Origin: Streptomyces abyssalis
GTDB taxonomy: Bacteria > Actinomycetota > Actinomycetes > Streptomycetales > Streptomycetaceae
NCBI RefSeq assembly: GCF_001751365.1
Contig: NZ_LJGT01000038.1
Span: 1,341,540-1,405,539, forward strand
Reading direction: 5' to 3'
DNA length: 64,000 nt
The translations under genes and the position numbers were made by a program. This document shows, piece after piece, positions 8,882-17,560 of the stretch. Position 1 is the first letter of the stretch. Each line of letters opens with the position of its first letter. The notes under the pieces were generated by a model. The model made no database searches. It saw only the letters and a list, made by a program, of their open reading frames with translations, and was not told the DNA's origin.

Positions 8882-9412
8882 TCAGTGCCGTGCAGTGTTC
8901 CTGCTGTGACCCGAGGCCGTGATGGCCGAGGTGGTCGTGCGCGTGCTGTCCGTGCTGCCCGTGGTGTCCGTGGCCCGGCTGTCGCCGAAGCTCGCCCGCA
9001 GGCGCTCCAGCATCCCGTTCAACCGTGCTATGTCCTCCTCGGTCCACTCGTGAAGAATGCTCTCCAAAGTCCTGGTCGTGGCCTTGGAGAGCGTGTCCAG
9101 TTGTCGGCCTCCCCGCTCGGTGAGGCGCAGCAGCCGGGAGCGTCCGTCCTCCGGATCGGGCTCGCGCTCGACCCACCCACGCTCCACCGTGTGGGTGACG
9201 TGGCGACTGGTGACAGACATGTCTACCGCCATCAGCTCCGCGAGACGACCCATACGCATCTCGCCGTACCTGTGAAGGAGCGTCAGGACGCCGGCGGAAG
9301 CGGCTGGACAGTCCGCCGGAAGTCCCCGCATGAGCTCCCGCCGGACGGCGCCGAGCCCGCTGAGATGCCGGGCCAGTTCCTCATATCCGCTGCGTGCGGC
9401 TCGCGCGGGCAT
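8882..9412 (-). CDS. MarR family transcriptional regulator
   Basis: A 176-residue winged-helix repressor. The region RMGRLAELMAVDMSVTSRHVTHTVERGWVER is the DNA-binding helix-turn-helix, and DPEDGRSRLLRLTERG is the wing, typical for MarR. The C-terminus ends in a low-complexity Thr/Ser/His tail. GGGAG stands 5 nt before the ATG. The MFS gene follows 18 nt after the stop, so this is a local regulator-exporter operon. Two matching palindromes directly upstream are the likely autoregulatory sites. Ligand unknown. Confidence 0.9.
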   Translation of the reverse strand: MPARAARSGYEELARHLSGLGAVRRELMRGLPADCPAASAGVLTLLHRYGEMRMGRLAELMAVDMSVTSRHVTHTVERGWVEREPDPEDGRSRLLRLTERGGRQLDTLSKATTRTLESILHEWTEEDIARLNGMLERLRASFGDSRATDTTGSTDSTRTTTSAITASGHSRNTARH

Positions 9413-9429
9413 CCTCGCTCCCGATTATC

Positions 9430-9472
9430 GTTGCCTTAGGCAACCGTAGGTTCGGTTAGTTGCGATACGCAA
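9430..9472. promoter_or_regulatory. probable MarR operator, two palindromes
   Basis: TTGCC-TTA-GGCAA (9431-9443, extended by flanking G/C to a 15-bp palindrome) and TTGCG-ATA-CGCAA (9460-9472) share the pattern TTGCS-N3-SGCAA. Their centres are 29 bp apart, close to three helical turns. They lie 18-60 nt upstream of the MarR start and fit dimeric MarR binding and autorepression. Confidence 0.75.
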
Positions 9473-9598
9473 ATGATCCGGATGCAAGCGGAGGCAAAGA
9501 ATCAGCAAAGCGGAGCTATGTACGAGGCCCGGACCCGCCTCCCGGCCGCCGCGACGGGGCTGTCCGCGTCCCCGGAGCGTTCGCTATCGTCCTGCCCC

Positions 9599-9823
9599 AT
9601 GGCTCACAACCCGCATGCTCCGCAAGGCCCCGACCCGTCCCAGGACCCGGCAGGCAGCACTCAGATGTTCCGCGCCTTCGTCGACGAGGAGAGCGGCGGC
9701 GCCGGCGCGCAGCGCCCCGCCGCGGCGCAGGCGCCCTCCTCCGGCCCACGGGTCGGCCTGATCGTCGGCGTCGTCGCCGTCATCGCCGTCGTGGCGGCCG
9801 CCGTCTGGCTCGCGGTGGCCTGA
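9599..9823 (+). CDS. small C-terminally anchored membrane protein
   Basis: A 74-residue protein with a polar N-terminus (MAHNPHAPQGPDPSQ...) and one C-terminal membrane helix (VGLIVGVVAVIAVVAAAVWLAVA). This tail-anchored layout would leave most of the protein in the cytosol. The chosen ATG has no ribosome site, but TATCGT stands 8 nt upstream, which fits a leaderless transcript; an in-frame extension to 9473 looks non-coding. It converges on the sigma factor gene and ends at a strong hairpin. No family was recognised. Confidence 0.65.
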   Translation: MAHNPHAPQGPDPSQDPAGSTQMFRAFVDEESGGAGAQRPAAAQAPSSGPRVGLIVGVVAVIAVVAAAVWLAVA

Positions 9824-9864
9824 CGGCTCCGTCCGGTACCGCGGCACAGCCCGGGGCGCGGGCG

Positions 9865-9897
9865 TCTGCCCGTACGCCATGGACGCGTACGGGCAGA
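9865..9897. terminator. bidirectional hairpin terminator
   Basis: TCTGCCCGTACGC (9865-9877) and GCGTACGGGCAGA (9885-9897) form a perfect 13-bp stem with a 7-nt loop between two convergent genes. Confidence 0.85.
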
Positions 9898-9913
9898 GCG
9901 CACACGCCGGCGC

Positions 9914-10804
9914 TCACTCCTCCGCTGTCAGCCCCTCACGCAGCTGCGCCAGCGTGCGCGTCAGCAGCCGGGAGACGTGCATCTGCGAGATGCCGACCTC
10001 CTCGCCGATCTGCGACTGCGTCATGTTGGCGAAGAAGCGCAGCATGATGATCTGCCGCTCACGCGGAGGCAGTTTGGCCAGCAGCGGCTTCAGCGACTCG
10101 CGGTACTCCACGCCCTCCAGGGCGCTGTCCTCGTAGCCGAGCCGGTCCGCGAGCGAGCCCTCGCCGCCGTCCTCCTCCATCGCGGGGGAGTCGAGCGAGG
10201 AGGCGGTGTAGGCGTTGCCGACGGCGAGCCCGTCGACCACGTCCTCCTCCGACACCCCGAGGGCGTGGGCGAGTTCGGTGACGGTCGGGGAGCGGTCCAG
10301 CGTCTGCGACAGCTCGTCGCTCGCCTTCGTGAGCGCCAGACGCAGCTCCTGCAGGCGCCTGGGCACCCGCACCGACCATGAGGTGTCGCGGAAGAAGCGC
10401 TTGATCTCCCCGACCACCGTCGGCATCGCGAACGTCGGGAACTCCACGCCCCGCTCGGCGTCGAAGCGGTCGATCGCCTTGATCAGGCCGATCGTGCCGA
10501 CCTGGACGATGTCCTCCATGGGCTCGTTGCGGCTGCGGAAGCGAGCCGCCGCATACCGCACGAGGGGGAGGTTGAGCTCGATGAGCGTGTCCCGCACGTA
10601 CGTACGCTCCGAGCTGGGTGCGTCTTCCGGGCCGTCAGGACCAGGGGAGGCCTTGTCGAGCGCGGCCAGCCGCAGGAAGAGGGAGCGCGAGAGGGTGCGC
10701 GTGTCGATGGCGTGATCTCCGGGGGCTCCGGGGGCTCCCATGGCGTCGACGTCGTCGGTCGTGTTCTCGGTGAGCACCTTCGAGCTGCCCAGTTCTACGG
10801 ACAT
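9914..10804 (-). CDS. SigB/SigF/SigG-type RNA polymerase sigma factor
   Basis: A 296-residue alternative sigma factor. Region 2 contains [11 protein letters not shown], the [18 protein letters not shown] core-binding/-10 segment, and [18 protein letters not shown]. Region 3 follows ([19 protein letters not shown]), then region 4 with [20 protein letters not shown] as the -35-recognition helix-turn-helix. The ATG at 10804 was chosen because AAGGGGG precedes it; an in-frame extension to 10993 overlaps the promoter region and looks non-coding. It is a close paralogue of the sigma gene immediately upstream, the arrangement I recall for the Streptomyces SigF/SigN pair. In that family activity is usually set by an anti-sigma factor, none of which is adjacent here. 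Confidence 0.92.
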   Translation of the reverse strand: MSVELGSSKVLTENTTDDVDAMGAPGAPGDHAIDTRTLSRSLFLRLAALDKASPGPDGPEDAPSSERTYVRDTLIELNLPLVRYAAARFRSRNEPMEDIVQVGTIGLIKAIDRFDAERGVEFPTFAMPTVVGEIKRFFRDTSWSVRVPRRLQELRLALTKASDELSQTLDRSPTVTELAHALGVSEEDVVDGLAVGNAYTASSLDSPAMEEDGGEGSLADRLGYEDSALEGVEYRESLKPLLAKLPPRERQIIMLRFFANMTQSQIGEEVGISQMHVSRLLTRTLAQLREGLTAEE

Positions 10805-11002
10805 GCCACCCCCTTGAGGTCGCGGACGGATCGCAGCGGCGCCCTCGGCTGAAGGGAGCACCTCCCCCTGCATACCGGAAGCACCGTCGCGGCAAACGCA
10901 GCTCTTGCAGAATGTCACAAGTAGGCAACGCGACGTAGCCCCATGTCGATAAAACTGCACAGCTGAGGAAGTTGAGCCGTCGGCATGGCTCACTCTGTCC
11001 GG

Positions 11003-11794
11003 TTATGCCTCGATTCGATTTGCGGCACGCAGGCGGGCGAAGCTCCGCGAGAGCAGCCGCGACACGTGCATTTGGGACACACCGAGCTCGGCGCTGATCT
11101 GTGACTGCGTCAGGTTCCGGTAGTAGCGCAGCAGCAGGATGCGCTGTTCGCGCTCCGGGAGCTGGACCAGCAGGTGCCTTACGAGATCGCGGTGTTCGAC
11201 CCCGTCCAGCTCAGGGTCCTCGTAGCCGAGACGGTCGAGCAGACCCGGCAGGCCGTCCTCGCGTTCCTGCGCCGCCTCCAACGACGTTGCGCGGTAGGAG
11301 CGTCCGGCCTCGATGCACGCGAGCACCTCCTCCTCGGTGAGCTTGAGGCGCTCCGCGATCTCGGCGGTGGTGGGTGAGCGTCCGAAGGCCGTTGTCAGAT
11401 CCTCCGTCGCGCTGCTGACCTGCACCCACATCTCGTGCAGTCGTCTCGGTACGTGCACAGTGCGGACGTTGTCCCGGAAGTAGCGCCGGATCTCGCCGAT
11501 GATCGTCGGCATCGCGAAGGTGGGGAACTGCACGCCGCGCTCGGCGTCGAAGCGGTCGATGGCGTTGATGAGTCCGATGGTGCCGACCTGTACGACGTCC
11601 TCCATGGGCTCGTTGCGGCTGCGGAAGCGCGCGGCGACGTAGCGCACCAGGGGAAGGTTGGCCTCGATGAGTGCGGTGCGCACCCGTTCGTGCCCGGCGG
11701 TTCCGGGTTCCTGCTCGGCCAGCTGCTCGAAGAGCTCCTGGGTCAGCGCCCGGGCCTCCGCGCTGCGGCTCTCGCGGGTCTGGGTCGCCGCCAC
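11003..11794 (-). CDS. SigB/SigF/SigG-type RNA polymerase sigma factor (paralogue)
   Basis: A 263-residue sigma factor with the same domain order as its neighbour: region 2 ([36 protein letters not shown]), region 3 ([12 protein letters not shown]) and region 4 ([20 protein letters not shown]). The start is a GTG preceded by AGAGGTGG. A gap of 198 nt to the next sigma gene suggests each has its own promoter. The two proteins are most alike in region 2.4 and region 4.2, so overlapping promoter sets are expected. Stress response and spore maturation are known roles of the family; the specific regulon here is inference. Confidence 0.92.
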   Translation of the reverse strand: MAATQTRESRSAEARALTQELFEQLAEQEPGTAGHERVRTALIEANLPLVRYVAARFRSRNEPMEDVVQVGTIGLINAIDRFDAERGVQFPTFAMPTIIGEIRRYFRDNVRTVHVPRRLHEMWVQVSSATEDLTTAFGRSPTTAEIAERLKLTEEEVLACIEAGRSYRATSLEAAQEREDGLPGLLDRLGYEDPELDGVEHRDLVRHLLVQLPEREQRILLLRYYRNLTQSQISAELGVSQMHVSRLLSRSFARLRAANRIEA

Positions 11795-12251
11795 TCAGCC
11801 ACCACCTCTTCGGGTCCGGGTCGGTCTCGCTCCACGCATCGGCCAAAAGCGGTCATAGCATCACAAGACATGTGCAACGTGCGCAAGCACCGTAATTTGC
11901 CGTGTTGGTGAGGAGTTGAGAAGTTTCGCCGTGTCCGTACGGACCCTTCAGACGAACGCCGGTACCGCCCGTGGGGCCGGATGACTCAATGCCGGGTGAG
12001 CGCGCGGCCCTCGCAGCGGTGAAGGGCGAGGGGCCGAATGCCGGGAGGCGGCGGGGCGTACGGAGGGGCGTACGGAGCCGCGTGCGGAGCCGCGAACCGA
12101 GAGGGGCGCGGCGAGCGCCGGCGGGCGGCGGGTGCGCAACCGTGTGTGCGGCGGGGCACCGGCGGAAGCTCGGGGGAGAGCGCCGGACGCTTGCTCGCGG
12201 GGTCTGCGGACCCGCGGGGAGGGGCGGCCGAGCGGGAGGCCGGGCGGCCGG
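11795..12251. other. 457-nt intergenic region upstream of the sigma pair
   Basis: No gene supported. A perfect 12-bp palindrome GTCCGTACGGAC occupies 11933-11944, about 140 nt upstream of the second sigma gene's start. The part 12000-12250 is GC-rich with short imprecise repeats of GCGTACGGA. Confidence 0.5.
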
Positions 12252-12416
12252 CTACCGCACCACCTCGGTCATGAAGTTCCCCACGCCCTGCGCCGCGCTC
12301 GATATGCCTTCGAAGCCGATCTGGACGAGGTCCGCCGCCCTGGCGGGGGAGGTGATGATCGTATACAGGGCGAAGACCGCGACTACATAGATCATGATCT
12401 TCTTCGCCTGCACCAT
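12252..12416 (-). CDS. 54-aa single-pass membrane peptide
   Basis: A reading frame of 54 codons with GGAGGAG 4 nt before the ATG, far stronger than chance. The product starts MVQAKKIMIYVVAVFALYTI and continues with a short soluble tail containing the segment AADLVQIGFEGISSAAQG. The N-terminal hydrophobic stretch is either a membrane anchor or a signal peptide cleaved after PARA. The amphipathic C-terminal tail resembles small proteins annotated only as hypothetical in Streptomyces. It lies between the sigma pair and the hemerythrin gene on the same strand. Function unknown. Confidence 0.75.
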   Translation of the reverse strand: MVQAKKIMIYVVAVFALYTIITSPARAADLVQIGFEGISSAAQGVGNFMTEVVR

Positions 12417-12706
12417 CTCGCTCCTCCCGCAGCTGCCTGGGCTCCCCCTCTTCGCAGTCGGGTGAGTCTAACCACCGGTGCGGGCGGCTCGATCCATACG
12501 TACAGCGGCAAAGTGGCTGCAATCAGGGCTCTTTGACCAGTACCTCACTCGTCGTTCCCTGATCGTTGCATCTGCTTCACAACGAGCCGGTCCGGCCGGA
12601 CGGACGGGAGGGACGGCGGCGCGGGAGCGGCGAGGGTCCGGGGGCCGGGCTGTGCCGCCGGCGGCTGTCCGGCGGTGGTCCGCCGGCCGGCCCCACTTCG
12701 TCCGCT

Positions 12707-13288
12707 TCAGCCGCGGCCCCCACCCATGGCGTCCCTGGCCCGGTCCACGAGGGAGGCGAAGGGGCCGACGGTCCACTGGGCCGCGGGTGAGCCCGCCGCT
12801 GCCGGATGCGGACGGGTGGGAGCGGCCCTCTCCGCCTTCCGCAGCCGTCGGCCCATCTTCTGCCGCTGCTCCTGTGAGCAGCCGGCGCGTACAGCGGGGA
12901 ACTCCTCCTGCTCCTCATGGTCGGCGTGATCACCGACCGCCTTCTCGAACTCCGTGAGCTTCGCCTCGAATTGGGAACCGGCGAGGTCCATCCGCTCCAG
13001 CTCGGCGAGGATCCGTCCGGCCTCCGCCTCTTCCTCGTTACGGTTCATCGCTTCGCTCTCGCCGGCCTGCTTCTTGGCGACCGGACGCAGGATCATCTCC
13101 TCGGCCGCCTCGTGTACGGCCAACTGCGCCCTCAACTCACTGAACTTCGCCTTCTTCTCATCGCCTCGCGCCATGTGGACCTCGGCGAACAGCTCCCGGA
13201 TGCGGGCGTGTTGGGTGAGCAGGATGCCGATGATGTCGTCCTGCGGCAGCTTCGCCGCCTCGGCGCGTTCAAGTGCTGCGTTGCTCAC
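12707..13288 (-). CDS. hemerythrin HHE domain protein
   Basis: A 193-residue cytosolic protein with a four-helix HHE-type di-iron fold. Candidate metal ligands are His in LTQHARIRELF, His/Glu in AVHEAAEEMILRP and His in GDHADHEEQEEFP. A C-terminal extension of about 60 residues (Arg/Pro/Gly-rich) has no recognised domain. The GTG at 13288 was chosen over the GTG at 13297 because AGGAG lies 8 nt before the former and overlaps the latter. Members bind oxygen, NO or iron; the ligand here is not determinable. Confidence 0.85.
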   Translation of the reverse strand: MSNAALERAEAAKLPQDDIIGILLTQHARIRELFAEVHMARGDEKKAKFSELRAQLAVHEAAEEMILRPVAKKQAGESEAMNRNEEEAEAGRILAELERMDLAGSQFEAKLTEFEKAVGDHADHEEQEEFPAVRAGCSQEQRQKMGRRLRKAERAAPTRPHPAAAGSPAAQWTVGPFASLVDRARDAMGGGRG

Positions 13289-13433
13289 GGAGCTCACTCC
13301 TCGCTACGCCGGCGTCGTCACACCGTCCGGCCCCCGCCGGCGAGCGGACCGGGCGGGCAACGTCAGTCGTTTTCCGGGTGACCGCGCCGCCGCCTGGGCA
13401 AACACCGCCACGCGGGCGTGCCATCGTGGTGCC

Positions 13434-14009
13434 ATGACCATCGAAGTTCGTCCCGCTTCGGTCTTCGAGGACGTCCGTGCCGTGCTCGGCCCGAAGTCAC
13501 CGGGGGCCAACGTCTGCTGGTGCCTGAGCTACCGGATCCCGTCCAAGCTCAACAACGAGCTCCGCGGCCCCGCCCGTGGCGAGTACGTCGCCGAGCTGTG
13601 CCGTGCCGATCCCGCCCCGGGGGTGCTCGCCTACGACGGCGACGAGCCGGCCGGCTGGGCCGCGGTGGCGCCGCGCTCGGAGACGTCCTTCGCGCGCAAC
13701 CGGAAGATCCCGCACGTCGACGGCCTGCCGGTCTGGTCGTTGTGGTGCATCCGAGTGCGCCCCGGCTACCGGAAGAGGGCCATCTCGCACGCGCTCATCG
13801 CCGGCGCCGTCGAGTTCGCACGTGCCAACGGCGCACCGGCGATCGAGGCGTACCCCCTCGACAACGGTGACGCCAAGGTCGACCTGACGATGGCGTACGC
13901 CGGGATCCGGACGAACTTCGAACGCGCGGGGTTCGCCCACGCCGCCGGCACCACCTCGGTGCTGGCCGGCCATCCACGGATCCTGATGCGGCTCGACCTG
14001 CGCGTGTGA
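13434..14009 (+). CDS. GNAT family N-acetyltransferase
   Basis: A 191-residue acetyltransferase. WSLWCIRVRPGYRKRAISHALIAGAVEFA carries strand 4 and the acetyl-CoA-binding loop; R-P-G-Y-R-K-R-A replaces the classical Q/RxxGxG/A. The N-terminal CWCLSYRIPSKLNN segment is common to a subgroup of actinobacterial GNATs. The ATG lacks a ribosome site, so a leaderless transcript is likely; upstream in-frame sequence overlaps the hemerythrin gene antisense and was excluded. Acceptor substrate unknown. Confidence 0.8.
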   Translation: MTIEVRPASVFEDVRAVLGPKSPGANVCWCLSYRIPSKLNNELRGPARGEYVAELCRADPAPGVLAYDGDEPAGWAAVAPRSETSFARNRKIPHVDGLPVWSLWCIRVRPGYRKRAISHALIAGAVEFARANGAPAIEAYPLDNGDAKVDLTMAYAGIRTNFERAGFAHAAGTTSVLAGHPRILMRLDLRV

Positions 14010-14064
14010 GGGGGCACTCGCGCGACGAGCCGGCGGAGTCGGCGAACCCTGGGCGGCACACGCC

Positions 14065-14097
14065 GAAGGGGCGGCCCTCTTCCGGGTCCGCCCCTTC
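14065..14097. terminator. hairpin terminator between GNAT and tRNA-Ser
   Basis: GAAGGGGCGG (14065-14074) and CCGCCCCTTC (14088-14097) form a perfect 10-bp stem; part of the 13-nt loop (CCC..GGG) can extend it. It can end both the GNAT transcript and the tRNA transcript on the other strand. Confidence 0.8.
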
Positions 14098-14106
14098 GTT
14101 CATCTG

Positions 14107-14191
14107 CGGTAGCGGTGGGATTTGAACCCACGGAGGGTTGCCCCTCACTCGCTTTCGAGGCGAGCTCCTTCGGCCGCTCGGACACGCTACC
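14107..14191 (-). tRNA. tRNA-Ser (anticodon CGA)
   Basis: An 85-nt cloverleaf: acceptor GGTAGCG pairs with CGCTACC, discriminator G, anticodon stem CTCGC/GCGAG with loop CTCGAAA giving anticodon CGA, a long variable arm typical of tRNA-Ser, and T-arm loop GTTCAAATC. The CCA end is not encoded. It would read the codon UCG. Confidence 0.95.
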
Positions 14192-14288
14192 GAGACGCAC
14201 TCTAGCCCAACGGGTGCCGTGTGCCGAAATCCGTTCCGGGGCCGCAGCCGGAGGTCCGCGACGGGACCGCCCGCGGCATGGTCGTCGC

Positions 14289-14825
14289 TCAACGGGTGTC
14301 CGGGGACCCCCGGAAGAAGTCCGTGAGCAGGGCGCCGCACTCGTCGGCCAGTACGCCGTGGATCACCTCGGGCCGGTGGTTGAGGCGGCGGTCCCGTACG
14401 ACGTCCCACAATGAGCCGGCAGCTCCGGCCTTGGGATCGACGGCGCCGTACACGACGCGTTCGAGGCGGGAGAGCACGGTCGCGCCGGCGCACATCGTGC
14501 ACGGTTCCAGCGTGACCAGCAGGGTGCAGCCCTCCAGCCGCCACTCGCCGTGCAGGGCGGCGGCCGCGGCGCGGATCGCGATGATCTCGGCATGCGCCGT
14601 GGGGTCGCCCCACGCCTCACGCGCGTTGTGGCCGCTCCCGATCACCTCGCCGCCGGGGCCGAGAACGACCGCCCCGACGGGTACGTCGCCGCTCTCCCGT
14701 GCCCGTACGGCCTCGTCGAGAGCCCGGCGCATCGGGGCCCGCCAGCGGTCGCGGACGGGATCCGGCACGGCGGAGCCGGCACCGGAAGGGGCACCGGAGC
14801 CGGCCTCGGAAGCGGCGTCGGTCAT
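14289..14825 (-). CDS. tadA: tRNA-specific adenosine deaminase
   Basis: A 178-residue zinc deaminase that converts the wobble adenosine of tRNA-Arg(ACG) to inosine. Zinc ligands and catalytic Glu are in HAE (78-80) and PCTMC (108-112), at the family spacing. The first ~24 residues are Ala/Gly/Ser-rich and absent from E. coli TadA. It sits next to a tRNA-Ser gene and 36 nt downstream of a conserved partner gene with which it is probably co-transcribed. Confidence 0.93.
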   Translation of the reverse strand: MTDAASEAGSGAPSGAGSAVPDPVRDRWRAPMRRALDEAVRARESGDVPVGAVVLGPGGEVIGSGHNAREAWGDPTAHAEIIAIRAAAAALHGEWRLEGCTLLVTLEPCTMCAGATVLSRLERVVYGAVDPKAGAAGSLWDVVRDRRLNHRPEVIHGVLADECGALLTDFFRGSPDTR

Positions 14826-14861
14826 GCGGCCAGTCTCTCCTGCCGTGCCGGCGGACCGGGG

Positions 14862-15407
14862 CTACCGCACGGCCTCCAGTACGTCCGTGCAGCCCAGCGC
14901 GTCCGCGATCTCGCTCAGTGCGTCCTCGGGAGCGAGCGAGAGCAGGGCCTTGTCCTCCATTCCGAGGTCGGCGAGCAGGTTCGCGTCGCCGAGCGGACCG
15001 ATGGGTGTGCCCTCGGACGCCTCCGCTCCGCCCTCGTCGGCGTCGGCCTGGTCCTTCGACTCCGGCTCGCCGTCCTCGGTGCCGTCCAGCTCCACGAGCT
15101 GGTCCAGCGCGTCGGGGTTCTCCGGCTCGCGGCCCAGCAGCTCGTCGGAGAGCAGGATCTCGCCGTACGAGCTGCGCATGGCGGCGGCGGCGTCCGAGAC
15201 GAAGACGCGCGGGTCGTCCTCGCCCTCGACCCTCACGACCCCGAACCACTCGCCTTCCTGCTCGATGCAGGCCAGCACAGGTTCGTCGTCGGTCGCGGTC
15301 TCCCTGGCGAGATCGGCCAGATCGGCCAGGGTCTCCACATCGTCGAGCTCCGTGTCGCTCGCTTCCCACCCGTCTTCGGTGCGCGCGAGCAGTGCGGCGA
15401 AATACAC
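14862..15407 (-). CDS. tRNA adenosine deaminase-associated protein (conserved actinobacterial)
   Basis: A 181-residue acidic protein beginning with YFAALLARTEDGWEASDTEL, a signature I associate with the protein always found beside tadA in Streptomyces. A variable Glu/Asp/Ala-rich linker (about residues 105-135) separates an N-terminal alpha/beta part from a C-terminal helical part (LLADLGMEDKALLSL). The GTG start is preceded by GGGAGAG; an in-frame upstream extension has no ribosome site. The biochemical role is unknown; the link to TadA rests on gene order. Confidence 0.75.
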   Translation of the reverse strand: MYFAALLARTEDGWEASDTELDDVETLADLADLARETATDDEPVLACIEQEGEWFGVVRVEGEDDPRVFVSDAAAAMRSSYGEILLSDELLGREPENPDALDQLVELDGTEDGEPESKDQADADEGGAEASEGTPIGPLGDANLLADLGMEDKALLSLAPEDALSEIADALGCTDVLEAVR

Positions 15408-15653
15408 CGTGACTCTCCCACTGGTTTCTGAGGTGCCCGATGGCTGCTGACGAGGACTTCGCCCCGCCCCAATCGGAATCGTGGCAGAAACCGCGGCCGG
15501 GCGAAGGGTCTTCGACAGTGCGTCGTGCGGGTGTTTGCGCAGATCTCTTGTGCGGACCCTGTGATGAGAACACAGGGTGACCGTTTCTTGACCAGGTGTT
15601 GTGATTTGACGGCGTCTGTCCCGTGGGGACTTCACCGAGCGCACATCATCGCC

Positions 15654-15956
15654 TCACCAACGGAACGTACGCATCCGCATTGCCTGACGCATCCGCGCCG
15701 TGCGGGTACGGCGCGGCTGTACGCGGTCGCGCAGCTCTCTGGCCTCGTTCCGCTCGCGCAGGAAGCGGGCCCGCCGGCGCAGCCGCTCGGCGTCCCCCTT
15801 CGCCTCCCCGGCGGCGGACGCACCGCGTGCGGTGCCGCTGCTGCCACGGGACTTGGCCGAGTTGCGCGACGAGCTCACCTTCCGGGCGCGGACATGGCCG
15901 GGATCTCCGGCCGGGCGGGCGTTTCCGGTGTTCCCCGGGTTCTGCGAGTCGGACAT
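15654..15956 (-). CDS. small basic protein, unrecognised
   Basis: A 100-residue, strongly basic protein. The N-terminal half is Ser/Gly/Arg-rich and probably disordered; the C-terminal half is an Arg-rich helix (AERLRRRARFLRERNEAREL) ending RMRQAMRMRTFRW. The ATG at 15956 has GGAGGTG 5 nt upstream, decisive over an ATG 27 nt further up. It is divergent from upp. The composition suggests nucleic-acid binding, but no domain is identifiable. Confidence 0.65.
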   Translation of the reverse strand: MSDSQNPGNTGNARPAGDPGHVRARKVSSSRNSAKSRGSSGTARGASAAGEAKGDAERLRRRARFLRERNEARELRDRVQPRRTRTARMRQAMRMRTFRW

Positions 15957-16048
15957 CTGTACACCTCCGGCATACTTGACCACTTTCCCCTGTCGCCGAG
16001 GGGTACGCCAGTACGAGCCGTACTCATGCCTCCGCTAGTGTCAGGCAC

Positions 16049-16684
16049 ATGCGCATCCACGCCGTCGACCACCCGCTGGTGGCGCACAAGCTGTCCACGC
16101 TCCGCGACGAGCGCACCGACTCACCCACTTTCCGGCGTCTCGCCGACGAGTTGGTGACGCTGCTCGCGTACGAGGCGACGAGGGATGTGCGTACCGAGAC
16201 GGTCGAGATCACCACTCCCGTCACCGCGACCAGCGGCGTGCGCCTGTCCCACCCGCGCCCCCTCGTCGTGCCGATCCTCCGGGCGGGGCTGGGCATGCTG
16301 GACGGCATGGTGCGGCTGCTGCCCACGGCCGAGGTCGGCTTCCTCGGGATGATCCGAGACGAGGAGACCCTCCAGGCGTCCACCTACGCCAACCGGATGC
16401 CGGACGACCTCTCCGGACGCCAGGTGTACGTGCTCGACCCGATGCTGGCCACGGGCGGGACGCTCGTCGCCGCGATCGGCGAACTGATCCGGCGCGGTGC
16501 CGACGACGTGACCGCGATCTGCCTGCTGGCCGCTCCCGAGGGCGTACGCATGATGGAGCGCGAGCTGTCGGGGACTCCCGTGACCGTCGTGACGGCCTCG
16601 ATCGACGAGCGGCTCAACGACAGCGGCTACATCGTTCCCGGGCTCGGCGACGCGGGCGACCGCATGTACGGGACCGCGCGCTGA
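16049..16684 (+). CDS. upp: uracil phosphoribosyltransferase
   Basis: A 211-residue salvage enzyme making UMP from uracil and PRPP. The PRPP loop is [13 protein letters not shown] (about 127-139), the uracil-binding C-terminal segment is [15 protein letters not shown], and [13 protein letters not shown] is characteristic of UPRTases. The ATG has no ribosome site, but TAGTGT lies 7 nt upstream, suggesting a leaderless transcript. The full family length is present. Confidence 0.97.
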   Translation: MRIHAVDHPLVAHKLSTLRDERTDSPTFRRLADELVTLLAYEATRDVRTETVEITTPVTATSGVRLSHPRPLVVPILRAGLGMLDGMVRLLPTAEVGFLGMIRDEETLQASTYANRMPDDLSGRQVYVLDPMLATGGTLVAAIGELIRRGADDVTAICLLAAPEGVRMMERELSGTPVTVVTASIDERLNDSGYIVPGLGDAGDRMYGTAR

Positions 16685-16758
16685 CCCTCGGCCGGTTCGC
16701 CGGTGAACTCGCCGGTGAACTCGGCGGGGACTTCTGCCGGGGACTCCGGCCTGGGACG

Positions 16759-17421
16759 TCAGTCCTTGCAGCGGCTGCGGGACGGTGACGGCTCGGGGTC
16801 GGAGAGCGCCGTGAGCGCGGCGTCGGCTTCCTTCTCCTCGGCGAGCTTGTCGTACGCCTTGCCGATGACGAAGTCCACGTCGTCGCCCTTGCGGTCGTCG
16901 AACCGTGTGTCGGCGCCCTTGAACTGAGTGCCCAGCACCTTCAGGCGGGCGTCGCCCTTCTCGCCGGGAGCGCCCAGCAGCACACCGGTGTTGTCGACCT
17001 TCTTGTCGAACTCGGCAGGGGCGTTGGCCACCTTACCGATCTTGAATCCCCGCTTCTCCAGTTCGTCGGCGGTGGACTGGGCGAGACCGCTGCGGTCGGT
17101 GGCGTTGAGGACGTTGACCTCGACCGAGGAGGGATCGGGGAGTTCGGCGTTCTTGACGTCCTGCTTCGCCGACTTCGCGTCGGTGGCGCAGTCCCCGCCC
17201 TCCTTGCCCTTCGAGCTGCTGCCGGCGGCGTTGGCGGAGCTGCCGCCCGAGAAGATGTCGATGAGTTGGAGAGTTCCCCACCCGCCGAGTGAGAGGGCGC
17301 AGACGGCGGCGAGCGAGGCGAGCACGATCCTGCGACGGTTTCGGGGGCGGCGCATGCGGGGGTAGCGATTTCCCGTGATGCGGTACTTTCCGCCCATGCC
17401 GGGGGGAGTCAGCATGCTCAT
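16759..17421 (-). CDS. membrane-anchored LytR C-terminal domain protein
   Basis: A 220-residue protein: a basic N-terminus (RYPRMRRPRNRRR), one membrane helix (IVLASLAAVCALSLGGWGTL), a Gly/Ser/Lys linker, then a LytR_C domain (EVNVLNATDRSGLAQSTADELEKRGFKI...ADTRFDD). It lacks the catalytic LytR-CpsA-Psr domain, so it is a stand-alone wall-associated module exposed outside the membrane. The ATG at 17421 gives MSMLTPPGMGG; an internal ATG at 17397 is an alternative. It converges on upp. Confidence 0.82.
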   Translation of the reverse strand: MSMLTPPGMGGKYRITGNRYPRMRRPRNRRRIVLASLAAVCALSLGGWGTLQLIDIFSGGSSANAAGSSSKGKEGGDCATDAKSAKQDVKNAELPDPSSVEVNVLNATDRSGLAQSTADELEKRGFKIGKVANAPAEFDKKVDNTGVLLGAPGEKGDARLKVLGTQFKGADTRFDDRKGDDVDFVIGKAYDKLAEEKEADAALTALSDPEPSPSRSRCKD

Positions 17422-17560
17422 GGGCGCAGAGTAGTGCGGTATCGAGGCAATGCCTACTAGATGATCAGCGGTTGTGACGTGGTGACCCTGAAAGGGCTAG
17501 GGGCTGTCCGGCGGATCGTCGCGAGTCCGCGAGCACCCCCTGGCGGCGGCGGGCGTCGCC

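Noticed and set aside
5837..9439. A 1,200-codon open frame on the + strand
   Set aside because: It is antisense to the YceI, MFS and MarR genes, Arg/His/Gly-rich without domains, a typical high-GC shadow frame.
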